Positions 41,229 to 48,824 of a stretch of DNA of 64,000 nt are shown in pieces. The number at the start of each line of letters is the position of its first letter. The first letter of the stretch is position 1. The position numbers and the translations under genes were made by a program. Source of the stretch: Yersinia canariae (GTDB taxonomy: Bacteria > Pseudomonadota > Gammaproteobacteria > Enterobacterales > Enterobacteriaceae); assembly GCF_009831415.1 (NCBI RefSeq), contig NZ_CP043727.1, positions 2,542,001 to 2,606,000 on the forward strand, in the 5' to 3' direction. Below the pieces are notes generated by a model. That model worked only from the letters and a program-made list of their open reading frames with translations, ran no database searches and had not been told where the DNA came from.

Positions 41229-41687
41229 TCAAACCAACCCAAGCTCAGCCAGAGATACCACCTTAGTACCGGCAACAATGAGGTGGTCAAGAACTTGAAT
41301 ATCCAGCAGCCCTAACACTGATTTCAGCTTGCGGGTGATCTCTCTGTCCGCCCCGCTGGGTTCAGGTTCGCCGCTGGGATGGTTGTGGACCAGAATTAAT
41401 GCTCCGGCGTTGTATCGCAGGCTGAGTTTGACGATCTCGCGGGGGTAAACGTTGACCGAGTTAAGCGTTCCCCGGAACAACTCCTGATAGGCTAATACCC
41501 GGTGTTGGGTATCCAGCAGCAGGATGGCAAACACTTCATGCTCGAGTGGTGCCAGCTTAAACTTCAAGTACTCACGCACCGCATAGGGTGAAAGTAGCTG
41601 CTCTCCCCGGAGGTAGCAGTTTTCGATGATGGATTGCGCCTGTTGCAGTATCAGGTCTTCGTTGCAGGCCAGCATAGCGTTAGCCAT
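41229..41687 (-). CDS. RadC-family JAB-domain protein (YeeS-like)
   Basis: 152 residues from MANAMLACNEDLIL (41685-41687, GGGAG site). It has the RadC/MPN (JAB) metalloprotease-like motif: HNHPSGEPEPSGAD (about 98-111), with the acidic residue in E of LEHEVFAILLLD. Small RadC proteins without the N-terminal HhH domain (YeeS type) are standard accessory genes of islands and ICEs, with unknown function. It is 1 bp from the end of the upstream papain-like gene. Confidence 0.87.
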   Translation of the reverse strand: MANAMLACNEDLILQQAQSIIENCYLRGEQLLSPYAVREYLKFKLAPLEHEVFAILLLDTQHRVLAYQELFRGTLNSVNVYPREIVKLSLRYNAGALILVHNHPSGEPEPSGADREITRKLKSVLGLLDIQVLDHLIVAGTKVVSLAELGLV

Positions 41688-41688
41688 A

Positions 41689-42246
41689 TCAAAACTCCCT
41701 TTCGACAAAGTAAATGGCACCGGGATAAAGTTGGTAACGACTGGCGTCCGCACGTAAAGAATACAAGGTTCTGTGCGATCTTTTTCGGCCGTTGCTGTCG
41801 AAGAAGTGGAGGTACTGGCTGTCAATGCGGGTGACCACCGACCAGTGATATTGGTCGCTAATCAGGATAATGCGGGAGAAATCGGAGGGGATAAGGTAGT
41901 CGGCCATGTCGTTGAGGACGTGCTTTGTGGTCAGGCGTCGGGCTTCTTTGAAAGGTTGGCTAACCTGTATGGGGAAATACTTATGGTAGTAGCCTCGCTG
42001 CAATATTGTCTCTATCAGGCAGTCCATGCGGTCCTCATCAATACCGTGGGTCAACCACTCATCCAGCATCCACTGATACCCGTACTCCTTCAACAATGCA
42101 CGCATCAACGGTCTTCGTTTCACCCTGCCGTCATAAAGATAACTCATCATATTGACTAGGCTGTAAGCCCCACAAAGACAATCCAGTTCGCCCTGTTGAG
42201 ACGCACTGATCCCTCTACCCTTAGCCACAATAGATTTCTCCTGCAT
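41689..42246 (-). CDS. Papain-like cysteine peptidase family protein
   Basis: 185 residues. A conserved Cys-Gly-x-Tyr-x-x-x-Asn site, DCLCGAYSLVNMM, gives Cys25 as probable nucleophile. QYHWSVVTRI gives His134 and FFDSNGRKR gives Asp150. The Cys/His/Asp order and spacing fit the papain-like fold. Similar LCGxYxxxNA proteins occur on ICEs and plasmids. It has no signal peptide, so it acts in the cytosol or is exported by an unusual route. The ATG context is good and it directly precedes the radC-like gene. Confidence 0.65.
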   Translation of the reverse strand: MQEKSIVAKGRGISASQQGELDCLCGAYSLVNMMSYLYDGRVKRRPLMRALLKEYGYQWMLDEWLTHGIDEDRMDCLIETILQRGYYHKYFPIQVSQPFKEARRLTTKHVLNDMADYLIPSDFSRIILISDQYHWSVVTRIDSQYLHFFDSNGRKRSHRTLYSLRADASRYQLYPGAIYFVEREF

Positions 42247-42287
42247 GCATTTAATTTAATTGACTGGCTGATTGATGGCTGACTGGA

Positions 42288-42710
42288 TTAGCTTTCCCAC
42301 AATATCTGAGGGGTATAAACGCCCATCTGCCAGTAGTTGATAAAGTTGGATTGCCACAACTCGAATAACTCGCAGCCGTCTCGATGGGTTACATCACCAA
42401 CGCCTGCATAGAAGACGTAACGTTGTGACCAACTGAAATCTATTTCCTTTTCCAGCTCAGGGTACACATGTCCCATATAAGCGAGATCGGTGATGTAATC
42501 AAAATAGAACTGGTCATTATCACGAGTAAGTCTGATTTCAACCGGATGATAGCCACCATTTTCTGGGCTGTAGTGAATATCCCGAAAGATAAATGATACT
42601 GCCAGTAATTTTGATTTCATTGGTGGCGGCGTACCCATTTCTTTAAATAATAAATCAATCAACTTTTGTCTAACCGGAAGGGAATATCCTTCCTGATGTA
42701 TTTCATTCAT
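42288..42710 (-). CDS. DUF2787 family protein
   Basis: 140 residues from MNEIHQEGYSLPVRQKL (42708-42710) with a GAGGTTAAA site. It matches DUF2787: SFIFRDIHYSPENGGYHPVEIRL near 38-60, then YITDLAYMG and WQSNFINYWQMGVY. These proteins are common companions of radC and yeeS-type genes on ICEs and islands, with unknown role. It follows the 76-residue gene by 16 bp. Confidence 0.8.
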   Translation of the reverse strand: MNEIHQEGYSLPVRQKLIDLLFKEMGTPPPMKSKLLAVSFIFRDIHYSPENGGYHPVEIRLTRDNDQFYFDYITDLAYMGHVYPELEKEIDFSWSQRYVFYAGVGDVTHRDGCELFELWQSNFINYWQMGVYTPQILWES

Positions 42711-42726
42711 TTTAACCTCATGACTA

Positions 42727-42957
42727 TTATTGAATAAAAGACTCATCGTTTTCATTCAAAGGACGATCAATTGAATCAAGCCTGCGCAGATCATATTTAT
42801 AAGTCCATTCATTCACAGCCTGATAAGGGAGAACACAGTCACTCCAGTAACGTCTTGCATAATTAATGTCACAGAATGCCGTGTCGTTGATATGTACTCC
42901 ATAATACTTCATGAACAATTTATTCACGACCCTTTGCCATTGTAATAATGAGCACAT
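42727..42957 (-). CDS. Small hypothetical protein
   Basis: 76 residues with a GGGAG ribosome site. Aromatic-rich central part HINDTAFCDINYARRYWSDC. No family recognised. It is the first gene of the run with the DUF2787, papain-like and RadC-like genes (all minus strand, short gaps), so it is probably co-transcribed. Confidence 0.5.
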   Translation of the reverse strand: MCSLLQWQRVVNKLFMKYYGVHINDTAFCDINYARRYWSDCVLPYQAVNEWTYKYDLRRLDSIDRPLNENDESFIQ

Positions 42958-43200
42958 AATCGCTCCCTATTTAAATATTAATCATGGCGATTTTTAAAAG
43001 CAGCTAACCCTCCAACGAAGGATTAATAATATGGGCACACAAGAAAATGGATATTAAAAACTGGCAGCTAATTGACACTTTCCAGTCATGACATTATATC
43101 AAAATGGCACGTGGCGAGCAAATAATTTCACCAGGAAACTATTATTGGTTGAATTAAAAAAAGAGGAGCAAACTGAGGAGGAAATACTATTTCGTGTAGA

Positions 43201-43701
43201 TTATTTCTGGGAAACCGTCTCCAGCAACTGTTGGCGCTGCTCTTCTGAAAACGCCAATAACTGGCGAGCTAACGCAATCACGTCTGAAGGTAACGTGGGC
43301 TGAGACAAAGCGATATCTTCAGCCACTTGTTCAAGTGCCTGTTTTAACAGTCGGTCACGGGAATGGGGTTTCATCGTTTTGAACAGTTGCACCCAGAGGT
43401 TGAGTTGCTCATCGCTACCATAGGGTGAAACCGTTGGCTGGGCGGCTTGATCTGCCCGCTCACTTTTCAGCGACATGCCCGCCGCACGGATATGGTACTC
43501 AAAGCCCTTATGCCCTGTTCTCTTTCTTCTGATTTCCGGGTGCATTGCCGCCAACTTTTCCAGACGCAGGCGGCAACCTTTTGCAGTCCCTGGCATCCCC
43601 GGTTTTCCCACGAATGCCTGTGCCGAGAGCCACTCCTCACCGTCATGAACGCTATCACTTCGATTCTCAGCAGCAGACGATACATCTAAAATATTTTTCA
43701 T
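43201..43701 (-). CDS. Mu repressor-type DNA-binding protein
   Basis: 166 residues from MKNILDVSSAAENR (43699-43701). Residues about 20-55 match the Mu-type HTH (GEEWLSAQAFVGKPGMPGTA, then KGCRLRLEKLAA), as in phage Mu repressor c and MuA N-termini. The C-terminal 70 residues are helical. It faces the Ner-like gene across about 120 bp, the same divergent layout as repressor and ner in Mu-like phages, so the two probably cross-regulate. Confidence 0.78.
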   Translation of the reverse strand: MKNILDVSSAAENRSDSVHDGEEWLSAQAFVGKPGMPGTAKGCRLRLEKLAAMHPEIRRKRTGHKGFEYHIRAAGMSLKSERADQAAQPTVSPYGSDEQLNLWVQLFKTMKPHSRDRLLKQALEQVAEDIALSQPTLPSDVIALARQLLAFSEEQRQQLLETVSQK

Positions 43702-43822
43702 AAACTTAATCCAGAATATCAATACGTTAAAAAGAAAAACCAATAAAGACCACAAAGAGAACTTGATAATTTCCCTTTATTCGCATTTAATATCCCTGTA
43801 CTGATACAAAGGAGTTAACACT

Positions 43823-44101
43823 GTGAATAACCACGTAGCATCGCAAAAAAAGCGAACTAAAGAAAGGGTTAAAGACTGGCACAGGGCTGACATTGTGGCT
43901 GCGTTGCACAAGCGTGGATTGAGTTTGGCCCAGCTATCTCGCGATCAGGGATTAGGCTCCCGCACATTGAATAATGCCTTTAGCCAGCACTACCCGAAGG
44001 CAGAACGCCTGATAGCCGCGGCGCTGGGCATGATGCCCGAACAGATATGGCCCAGCCGTTATTTCAATAAGATGCCCTCAACACACTCCGGCAAGGAATA
44101 G
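43823..44101 (+). CDS. Ner/Nlp-family DNA-binding regulator
   Basis: 92 residues from GTG or a following start, DNA-binding HTH of the Ner family: DWHRADIVAALHKRGLSLAQ, then LGSRTLNNAF and PEQIWPSRY. Ner negatively controls early transcription in Mu-like phages, and the Sfs/Nlp relatives bind DNA similarly. It is divergent from the Mu-repressor-like gene and immediately followed by the 44104 gene. Confidence 0.86.
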   Translation: MNNHVASQKKRTKERVKDWHRADIVAALHKRGLSLAQLSRDQGLGSRTLNNAFSQHYPKAERLIAAALGMMPEQIWPSRYFNKMPSTHSGKE

Positions 44102-44103
44102 CC

Positions 44104-44631
44104 ATGGCAACCACCATCACTTCAGTAACAGAAAGTTTTGAATACTTCTTTCATTCCCTGTACCGCATTGAGTTTGTCAAAACATTGCGCTTAAATGAGT
44201 GTAGTGAAAGGGAACTCCTCCCGCTGGTACGTTGCTACCTTTTAGGGTGTTTCTCCGATGATGTTTCACCGGAAGTGAAAGGGAAGCTACCGGGCACTAT
44301 AACCGGCAATGGCTACATTGATTTTGTGATTGATGATGTGGCGGTGGAATTCGCCGTCCGTAAGCCCACCGCAGCCAAATCAACGGTATCAGCCACGGTC
44401 AATAGCACGGAAATGAAGAAGTTAATGAAGTTCGACGGCAAAGCGTTATTGGTGTTGTTCGATTTCTCAGAAACGCCGTACACAGAAGCACAAATAGACG
44501 CATTTAGAGATTGGCCATCATTAGGGAAAGGTAACCATAAGAAGTCTGCTTTTAACGTGGCTTATTTTTACGTTGAAAAACGTAGACCGCTAACACTCGG
44601 GAAAATCACCAAGAATATCCGTATCAATTGA
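44104..44631 (+). CDS. Hypothetical protein, possible restriction-like fold
   Basis: 175 residues with AAGGAAT upstream of ATG. The segment GNGYIDFVIDDVAVEFAVRKP (about 77-97) has an Asp (IDFVI) and Glu-x-x-x-Arg-Lys pattern faintly like a PD-(D/E)XK nuclease core, but the catalytic Lys spacing is not right. I do not assign a function. It follows ner by two bases and is followed by a secreted protein gene. Confidence 0.5.
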   Translation: MATTITSVTESFEYFFHSLYRIEFVKTLRLNECSERELLPLVRCYLLGCFSDDVSPEVKGKLPGTITGNGYIDFVIDDVAVEFAVRKPTAAKSTVSATVNSTEMKKLMKFDGKALLVLFDFSETPYTEAQIDAFRDWPSLGKGNHKKSAFNVAYFYVEKRRPLTLGKITKNIRIN

Positions 44632-44643
44632 GAAGGAACTACA

Positions 44644-45015
44644 ATGAAAAATAGGATGTTAGTGCCAGTTCTAGCCGGATTGTTTTGTACATCGACAATG
44701 GCAACAAAAGTAGAGGGTGACACGCTTATTTATCAGAAATCAGACGGCGAAATAAGACTCTCCGCCGTCCCTAACAATGACCAGCAAGCCATGTTTTCGA
44801 TTAAGACCAATGTGGGCATGCATGCCTGTAATGTGAAAGGGATTGCCAGCGTGGTTGCTAATACTAAAGACCATACGACTCTTCAATGGCAAGAAGGGCA
44901 ATGTAAGGTAACCCTGAAATGGGGTCAGGCTAGCGTTAAAGTCACTGCGGATGAGGAGTGTAATAGTTACTGCGGAATGAATGCCGGGAATTCATTGTCG
45001 GGCACCTATAAATAA
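44644..45015 (+). CDS. Secreted hypothetical protein
   Basis: 123 residues with a signal peptide (cleavage after STMA, about residue 20) and four cysteines in the mature part, probably forming disulphide bonds in the periplasm. No family recognised. It is 12 bp after the 44104 gene. Confidence 0.6.
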   Translation: MKNRMLVPVLAGLFCTSTMATKVEGDTLIYQKSDGEIRLSAVPNNDQQAMFSIKTNVGMHACNVKGIASVVANTKDHTTLQWQEGQCKVTLKWGQASVKVTADEECNSYCGMNAGNSLSGTYK

Positions 45016-45109
45016 TCACTGCTATTGCTTTGAGCGTTTGTAATTTAGATTGGATAATAAATAGCAGGGTTCACTGCATCTATTGGTCATAATTAAATCA
45101 AGGAAAATA

Positions 45110-45325
45110 ATGACCGGAGAATTTAATTATGATGAGGTTTTATCACTGAATAAAATTCGACATTCAACGATAGCTCCTCTTTATTGTCACTCCATTAATT
45201 TCATTCTAAATATTACGCTAAAGGACATGATGGTTAAAGACATTCAGCTTCATTTTAGAATTGGCTATAACCGTGTGGCTAATACTCTTGAGCAGATAAA
45301 ACGTAACAATCAACCGATTAAATAA
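45110..45325 (+). CDS. Small FtsK-gamma-like winged-helix protein
   Basis: 71 residues from ATG 45110 with an AAGGA site. The C-terminal VKDIQLHFRIGYNRVANTLE strongly resembles the DNA-reading gamma domain of FtsK (QRQFRIGYNRAARIIEQM). In FtsK this domain recognises KOPS octamers. A stand-alone gamma-like protein on an island could bind DNA as a regulator or partition aid. Inference only. Confidence 0.6.
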   Translation: MTGEFNYDEVLSLNKIRHSTIAPLYCHSINFILNITLKDMMVKDIQLHFRIGYNRVANTLEQIKRNNQPIK

Positions 45326-45334
45326 GGATGAACC

Positions 45335-45682
45335 ATGTCGTTTATCGATAAATTAAAAGAAAATGAAAAGAAGAATGAAGAGGCTGGCCGTAATGATATT
45401 AATGCGGTCAAAAATAAACTACTCCGCGGTGGTTTTGGATTGACAAAAACATTCTGGCTGTTCTGGTTTTTGCCAACGGTCGCAATGTCAGTGATAGAAT
45501 ATGTATCTGAATCAGAGGGTACGATATTCAAATTAGATGCTGCCATGTTGATTCTGAGTGGGTTCATGTTTATGGCAGTACTGAAAACCACAGCACGAAA
45601 GTTATGGAAAGGGATTGCTCTGACGTTGATTGGGGCTGATATCCTGCTTTGCCTGTTAGCTATCTCGCTCTTTTTCTTATAA
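45335..45682 (+). CDS. Small inner-membrane protein
   Basis: 115 residues: a charged cytosolic N-terminus (DKLKENEKKNEEAG) and three hydrophobic helices (about 39-56, 69-83 and 90-114). No family recognised. Close spacing with both neighbours suggests one operon from ner to the 45696 lipoprotein. Confidence 0.6.
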   Translation: MSFIDKLKENEKKNEEAGRNDINAVKNKLLRGGFGLTKTFWLFWFLPTVAMSVIEYVSESEGTIFKLDAAMLILSGFMFMAVLKTTARKLWKGIALTLIGADILLCLLAISLFFL

Positions 45683-45695
45683 TAATGACGGTCAG

Positions 45696-46037
45696 ATGAA
45701 ATTAAAACTCATGGTAATACTTGCCATTATCAGCCTGGCTGGATGTGATTCAGTCACACCAAAATGTAACAGTGATGAGGCTAAGAGTTTGGTGGTTGAT
45801 ATTGCTAAGAAGGAAATATCAAAAAACTATCACGCAGAGATATTTGAGAAAATACATCTTGCCGTAGAAAATGTCAGAACTGTTGAACACCAAAACAAGC
45901 TTGATATATACCATTGTGCAGCTGATCTAAAACTGTTCCTTAAACCAGAACAATCAACAAATATTCCAATAACCTATAACATCCAGAAAATGGATGATGA
46001 TAACAAGCAGTTCTATATTAACGTATTTGGCTTGTAA
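45696..46037 (+). CDS. Putative lipoprotein
   Basis: 113 residues with lipobox SLAGC (Cys17) followed by Asp, the residue that usually keeps lipoproteins in the inner membrane. Two more cysteines are in the mature part. No function known. Confidence 0.65.
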   Translation: MKLKLMVILAIISLAGCDSVTPKCNSDEAKSLVVDIAKKEISKNYHAEIFEKIHLAVENVRTVEHQNKLDIYHCAADLKLFLKPEQSTNIPITYNIQKMDDDNKQFYINVFGL

Positions 46038-46054
46038 TCAAGCTAACATCAGGG

Positions 46055-46096
46055 ATCCTTTTGGGTGAAGTAATTAATACTTTACCCCAAAAGGAT
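46055..46096 (+). promoter_or_regulatory. Hairpin containing the next gene's ribosome-binding site
   Basis: ATCCTTTTGGG (46055-46065) pairs exactly with CCCAAAAGGAT (46086-46096), and the inner part (GAAGTA with TACTTTAC) nearly extends the stem. The AAAAGGA ribosome-binding site for ATG 46102 is in the right arm. It could be a terminator without a T-run, or a translation control element. Confidence 0.4.
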
Positions 46097-46101
46097 ATTT
46101 C

Positions 46102-46761
46102 ATGAAAATGGGCTTAGCTGTCACTGCTCTCGTTATTACTGTTGCCACATTATGTTGGTTTCTCAAATTTAAGGCAGATAAAAAAGAGGTAGTCCTGCCA
46201 ATTGCCCCCCCTTTCATCATTACATCTAACCAACTGACAACAGCTGACTTTGCTGTACTGATAGGTGCGGCTATAAACTGGCGGAATCAGGGAATATACT
46301 ATTCGGGGCAACGGCTTAAAGCCGAGGGTCATCCCATGCCGGATATTCTGAAGGCTAAAAAGCATGAAGCTCAGGTTTTTGACAGCCAGTTCACAATACA
46401 AGTGGCTACTTTCCCCTGCAACTCCCAATGTACGCGACAGGATTTCGAACGCAGGAATTCCCAGGCTGATGCGGCGAAAGATATTTCTGCTATACAGACT
46501 CCGGTATTGATCCTTATGGGCAAGGATGACCGCAATGTCGATCCTGATGAAACAGTCGCGGTGTGGGCCGAAGCACTACCTTCGGGTACTTACCGTTGTA
46601 TCAAGCAGTTGCCAGGGGCAACCCACGGACTTTTACGCAGCGAATGGTTTGATTATCAACTTGCCACTCAGTGGCCCTTGTGGAAACAGGGATTGTTTCT
46701 GTTACTCGGGAAATACTCATATTCTCCCGGGCACTCAGTACCATCTCATCATGGGTCCTGA
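46102..46761 (+). pseudogene. Alpha/beta hydrolase remnant
   Basis: A 219-codon frame with an N-terminal membrane anchor. The last 85 residues resemble the end of alpha/beta hydrolases (IQTPVLILMGKDDRNVDPDE with the catalytic Asp, and GATHGLLRSEW with the His), and GAAINWRNQGIYYSGQRLKAEG looks like the cap region. No GxSxG nucleophile motif exists in the frame, so the central core seems deleted and the product is probably inactive. Confidence 0.5.
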
Positions 46762-46825
46762 ACCAAAACTGCGGAGCTGAACTGCATTCTGATTACCTGC
46801 CGAAAACCAAGCTGTAAGCACACCC

Positions 46826-46874
46826 GTTTTAGTTCCACACACTTTTTGAGGTTTCAGTTTTCTCAGCCATCATG
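46826..46874 (-). mobile_element. IS3-family remnant, end of OrfB (left copy)
   Basis: On the minus strand the last codons read MAEKTETSKSVWN then TAA, the end of an IS3-family OrfB. It matches, base for base with a few changes, the copy at 54518-54563, in the same orientation. The rest of the element is gone. Confidence 0.7.
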
Positions 46875-46991
46875 TTGACAATATTCGCTTTGATGGGCTC
46901 AAAGGCTTGGGTAAGACTTCCTATAAAAACCTTCGATAAAAAAGCTGGAAAACCAAAAGATAGTGAGATGCTCGCAGGGAAGGAGGCCACT

Positions 46992-47540
46992 TCAATGTGG
47001 CTCCGCTCCTTCAAGAAATAATAATTTAGCTGTTTCTAATACACTTGCTCTGGCTATTCTACCTCGTCGCTCCGCATCCATTAAACCAATAAGTAACCAA
47101 GTGAGGTTTTCATTAAGTACAGCCGCGGGGATATCTATACGGAATACTCCCTCACGTTGGCCCCTCAGAAAAAAATTATCTAACACTTTCTCATACGTTA
47201 GGACAGTAGGTAACAACTCAGAATTTAGTTCATGAGAACTTGACCAGAATTCGGAAAGAAATGAGTGAAGTGGCCGATCTTTTAATTCACTTTCTAACAA
47301 GCGATTAAGTGCTTCAATAGGGTGCCCATCTTCAAGTCGTATAGCCTGAATATTTTCTGTCAGTTTTGTAGCCGCATATTTAAGAATTCGATGTATCAGT
47401 TCTTCACGATTGCCGCAAAAACGGTAAAGTGTCGCGCGACTAACACCAATCCTCTCAGCGATTTCTAGGTAAGTTGCATTTGGCGATTTTGCCAAGATCG
47501 CAGCTAACCCTATCATTAACCTATCATTATCTAAACTCAT
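46992..47540 (-). CDS. TetR-family repressor of the efflux block
   Basis: 182 residues from MSLDNDRLMIGLAA (47540; six further upstream codons are possible). N-terminal HTH with the core AERIGVSRATLYRFCGNREEL (about 28-48). It is divergent from the RND adaptor gene, and two inverted repeats lie between the two starts, the classic AcrR-type arrangement. It should repress the pump and perhaps itself until a drug binds. Confidence 0.88.
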   Translation of the reverse strand: MSLDNDRLMIGLAAILAKSPNATYLEIAERIGVSRATLYRFCGNREELIHRILKYAATKLTENIQAIRLEDGHPIEALNRLLESELKDRPLHSFLSEFWSSSHELNSELLPTVLTYEKVLDNFFLRGQREGVFRIDIPAAVLNENLTWLLIGLMDAERRGRIARASVLETAKLLFLEGAEPH

Positions 47541-47560
47541 AATATGAAAATATCCCATAG

Positions 47561-47582
47561 TGTTTACAGGTCAATGTAGACA
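47561..47582. promoter_or_regulatory. Candidate TetR-family operator 1
   Basis: TGTTTACA, six bases, TGTAGACA: an inverted repeat with one mismatch in eight, 21 bp upstream of the TetR start. Probable operator for autoregulation. Not verified. Confidence 0.5.
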
Positions 47583-47639
47583 GTATTTTTCATTATCTAT
47601 TGATCAAAGTAGAATGAATTGTTTTTTTTGAGACGCCAC

Positions 47640-47655
47640 TGTATCATTTGATACA
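47640..47655. promoter_or_regulatory. Candidate TetR-family operator 2
   Basis: TGTATCATTTGATACA is a perfect 16-bp palindrome 30 bp upstream of the adaptor ATG (47685), well placed to block its promoter. Its sequence differs from operator 1, so only one may be the true TetR site. Confidence 0.6.
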
Positions 47656-47684
47656 TTATCATCTCAATTATTGTAGTTAATCTT

Positions 47685-48812
47685 ATGACATATACCTTTA
47701 TACGTAAATCATTAGTAGTCATGGCAGTAATTTTTTTGTCAGCTTGTGATGTTGACGATGAAAGCTCAATCAATACTGAAGTCATACCGTCCGTAACAGT
47801 AGTCAATGCAACTGAAGCGGTTTTAGATGTCAATCAAGAGCTTCCTGGACGCGTACATGCAGTACGTACGGCACAGGTACAAGCACGTGTTGCTGGTATT
47901 GTTAAAAAACGGTTATTTACTGAAGGTGCTGAAGTCAAAGAGGGGGATGTACTGTTCCTGATTGATCCTGCACCTTTTGAAGCTGACTTAGAACGCGCAA
48001 ATGCAGAGGTCAAACGCACAGAGGCTATGGCTGCTGATGCAAAGTCAACACTGGATAGATACAGGCCATTGGCAAATATTCAAGCGATAAGTCAGCAAGA
48101 TTTAGTAACAACACAAACTGCATACAAAACCGCTTTAGCAAACGTTGCGGTTGCTCGAGCCAATGCTAAAAAAAGTCTCCTCGATGTGGAGTATGCAACC
48201 GTACGTGCACCCATCTCTGGGCGCATTGGCAGATCGTTGGTAACGGAGGGGGCGCTTGTTGGTCAAGATGGTGCTACAGCGTTAGCTACAATCCAACAAA
48301 TCGACCGAGTTTTTGTGGATCTAACCCAATCTGTAGCGGATGTCATCGCGCTACGAGAAGGGATGGAGGGACACTCGCTTACATCGTCAAATAGTCACAT
48401 TACTGCGCGTGTTGATGGCTCGAAAAAGACGATTAATGGAAAACTACTTTTCACCGATATATCAGTAGAACCCACGAGTGGGCAATTGACTTTGCGGGGG
48501 GAGTTTGAAAATCCTGAGTTCTTATTATTACCTGGCATGTATGTGAGAGTAACGGTATCAAAAGGTGAGATGTCCGATGCTATCTTACTTCCCCAGCGTG
48601 CCGTGCAGTTCGATTCTAGTGGGGTCAGTAGCTTATTGATTGTCAACAACGATAATCTTGTAGAAAAGCGCACAGTGCATACAGGCCAAATGTACGGCCC
48701 TAGCTGGCATATCGTCGACGGGGTGACAACTGGAGAGAGGATCATCGTTGGGGGGCCTCAAGTTATCGCAGGACAAAAAGTAACCACTTTGGATTCGCTA
48801 AGCAACAAATAA
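47685..48812 (+). CDS. RND efflux periplasmic adaptor (AcrA-like lipoprotein)
   Basis: 375 residues, membrane fusion protein family. Lipobox FLSAC (Cys21), lipoyl-like halves around a coiled-coil hairpin (about 95-165), and the beta-barrel segment PISGRIGRSLVTEGALV near 180. It links the inner-membrane pump to an outer-membrane channel. It is followed 12 bp later by the RND pump gene. Confidence 0.92.
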   Translation: MTYTFIRKSLVVMAVIFLSACDVDDESSINTEVIPSVTVVNATEAVLDVNQELPGRVHAVRTAQVQARVAGIVKKRLFTEGAEVKEGDVLFLIDPAPFEADLERANAEVKRTEAMAADAKSTLDRYRPLANIQAISQQDLVTTQTAYKTALANVAVARANAKKSLLDVEYATVRAPISGRIGRSLVTEGALVGQDGATALATIQQIDRVFVDLTQSVADVIALREGMEGHSLTSSNSHITARVDGSKKTINGKLLFTDISVEPTSGQLTLRGEFENPEFLLLPGMYVRVTVSKGEMSDAILLPQRAVQFDSSGVSSLLIVNNDNLVEKRTVHTGQMYGPSWHIVDGVTTGERIIVGGPQVIAGQKVTTLDSLSNK

Positions 48813-48824
48813 GGCTGACTAAAA

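Noticed and set aside
42727..42957. Toxin of a toxin-antitoxin pair with the DUF2787 gene
   Set aside because: The short gap is suggestive, but neither protein matches a toxin or antitoxin family I know.
43088..43303. Plus-strand 71-codon frame
   Set aside because: It overlaps the 3' end of the Mu-repressor-like gene and has no ribosome-binding site.
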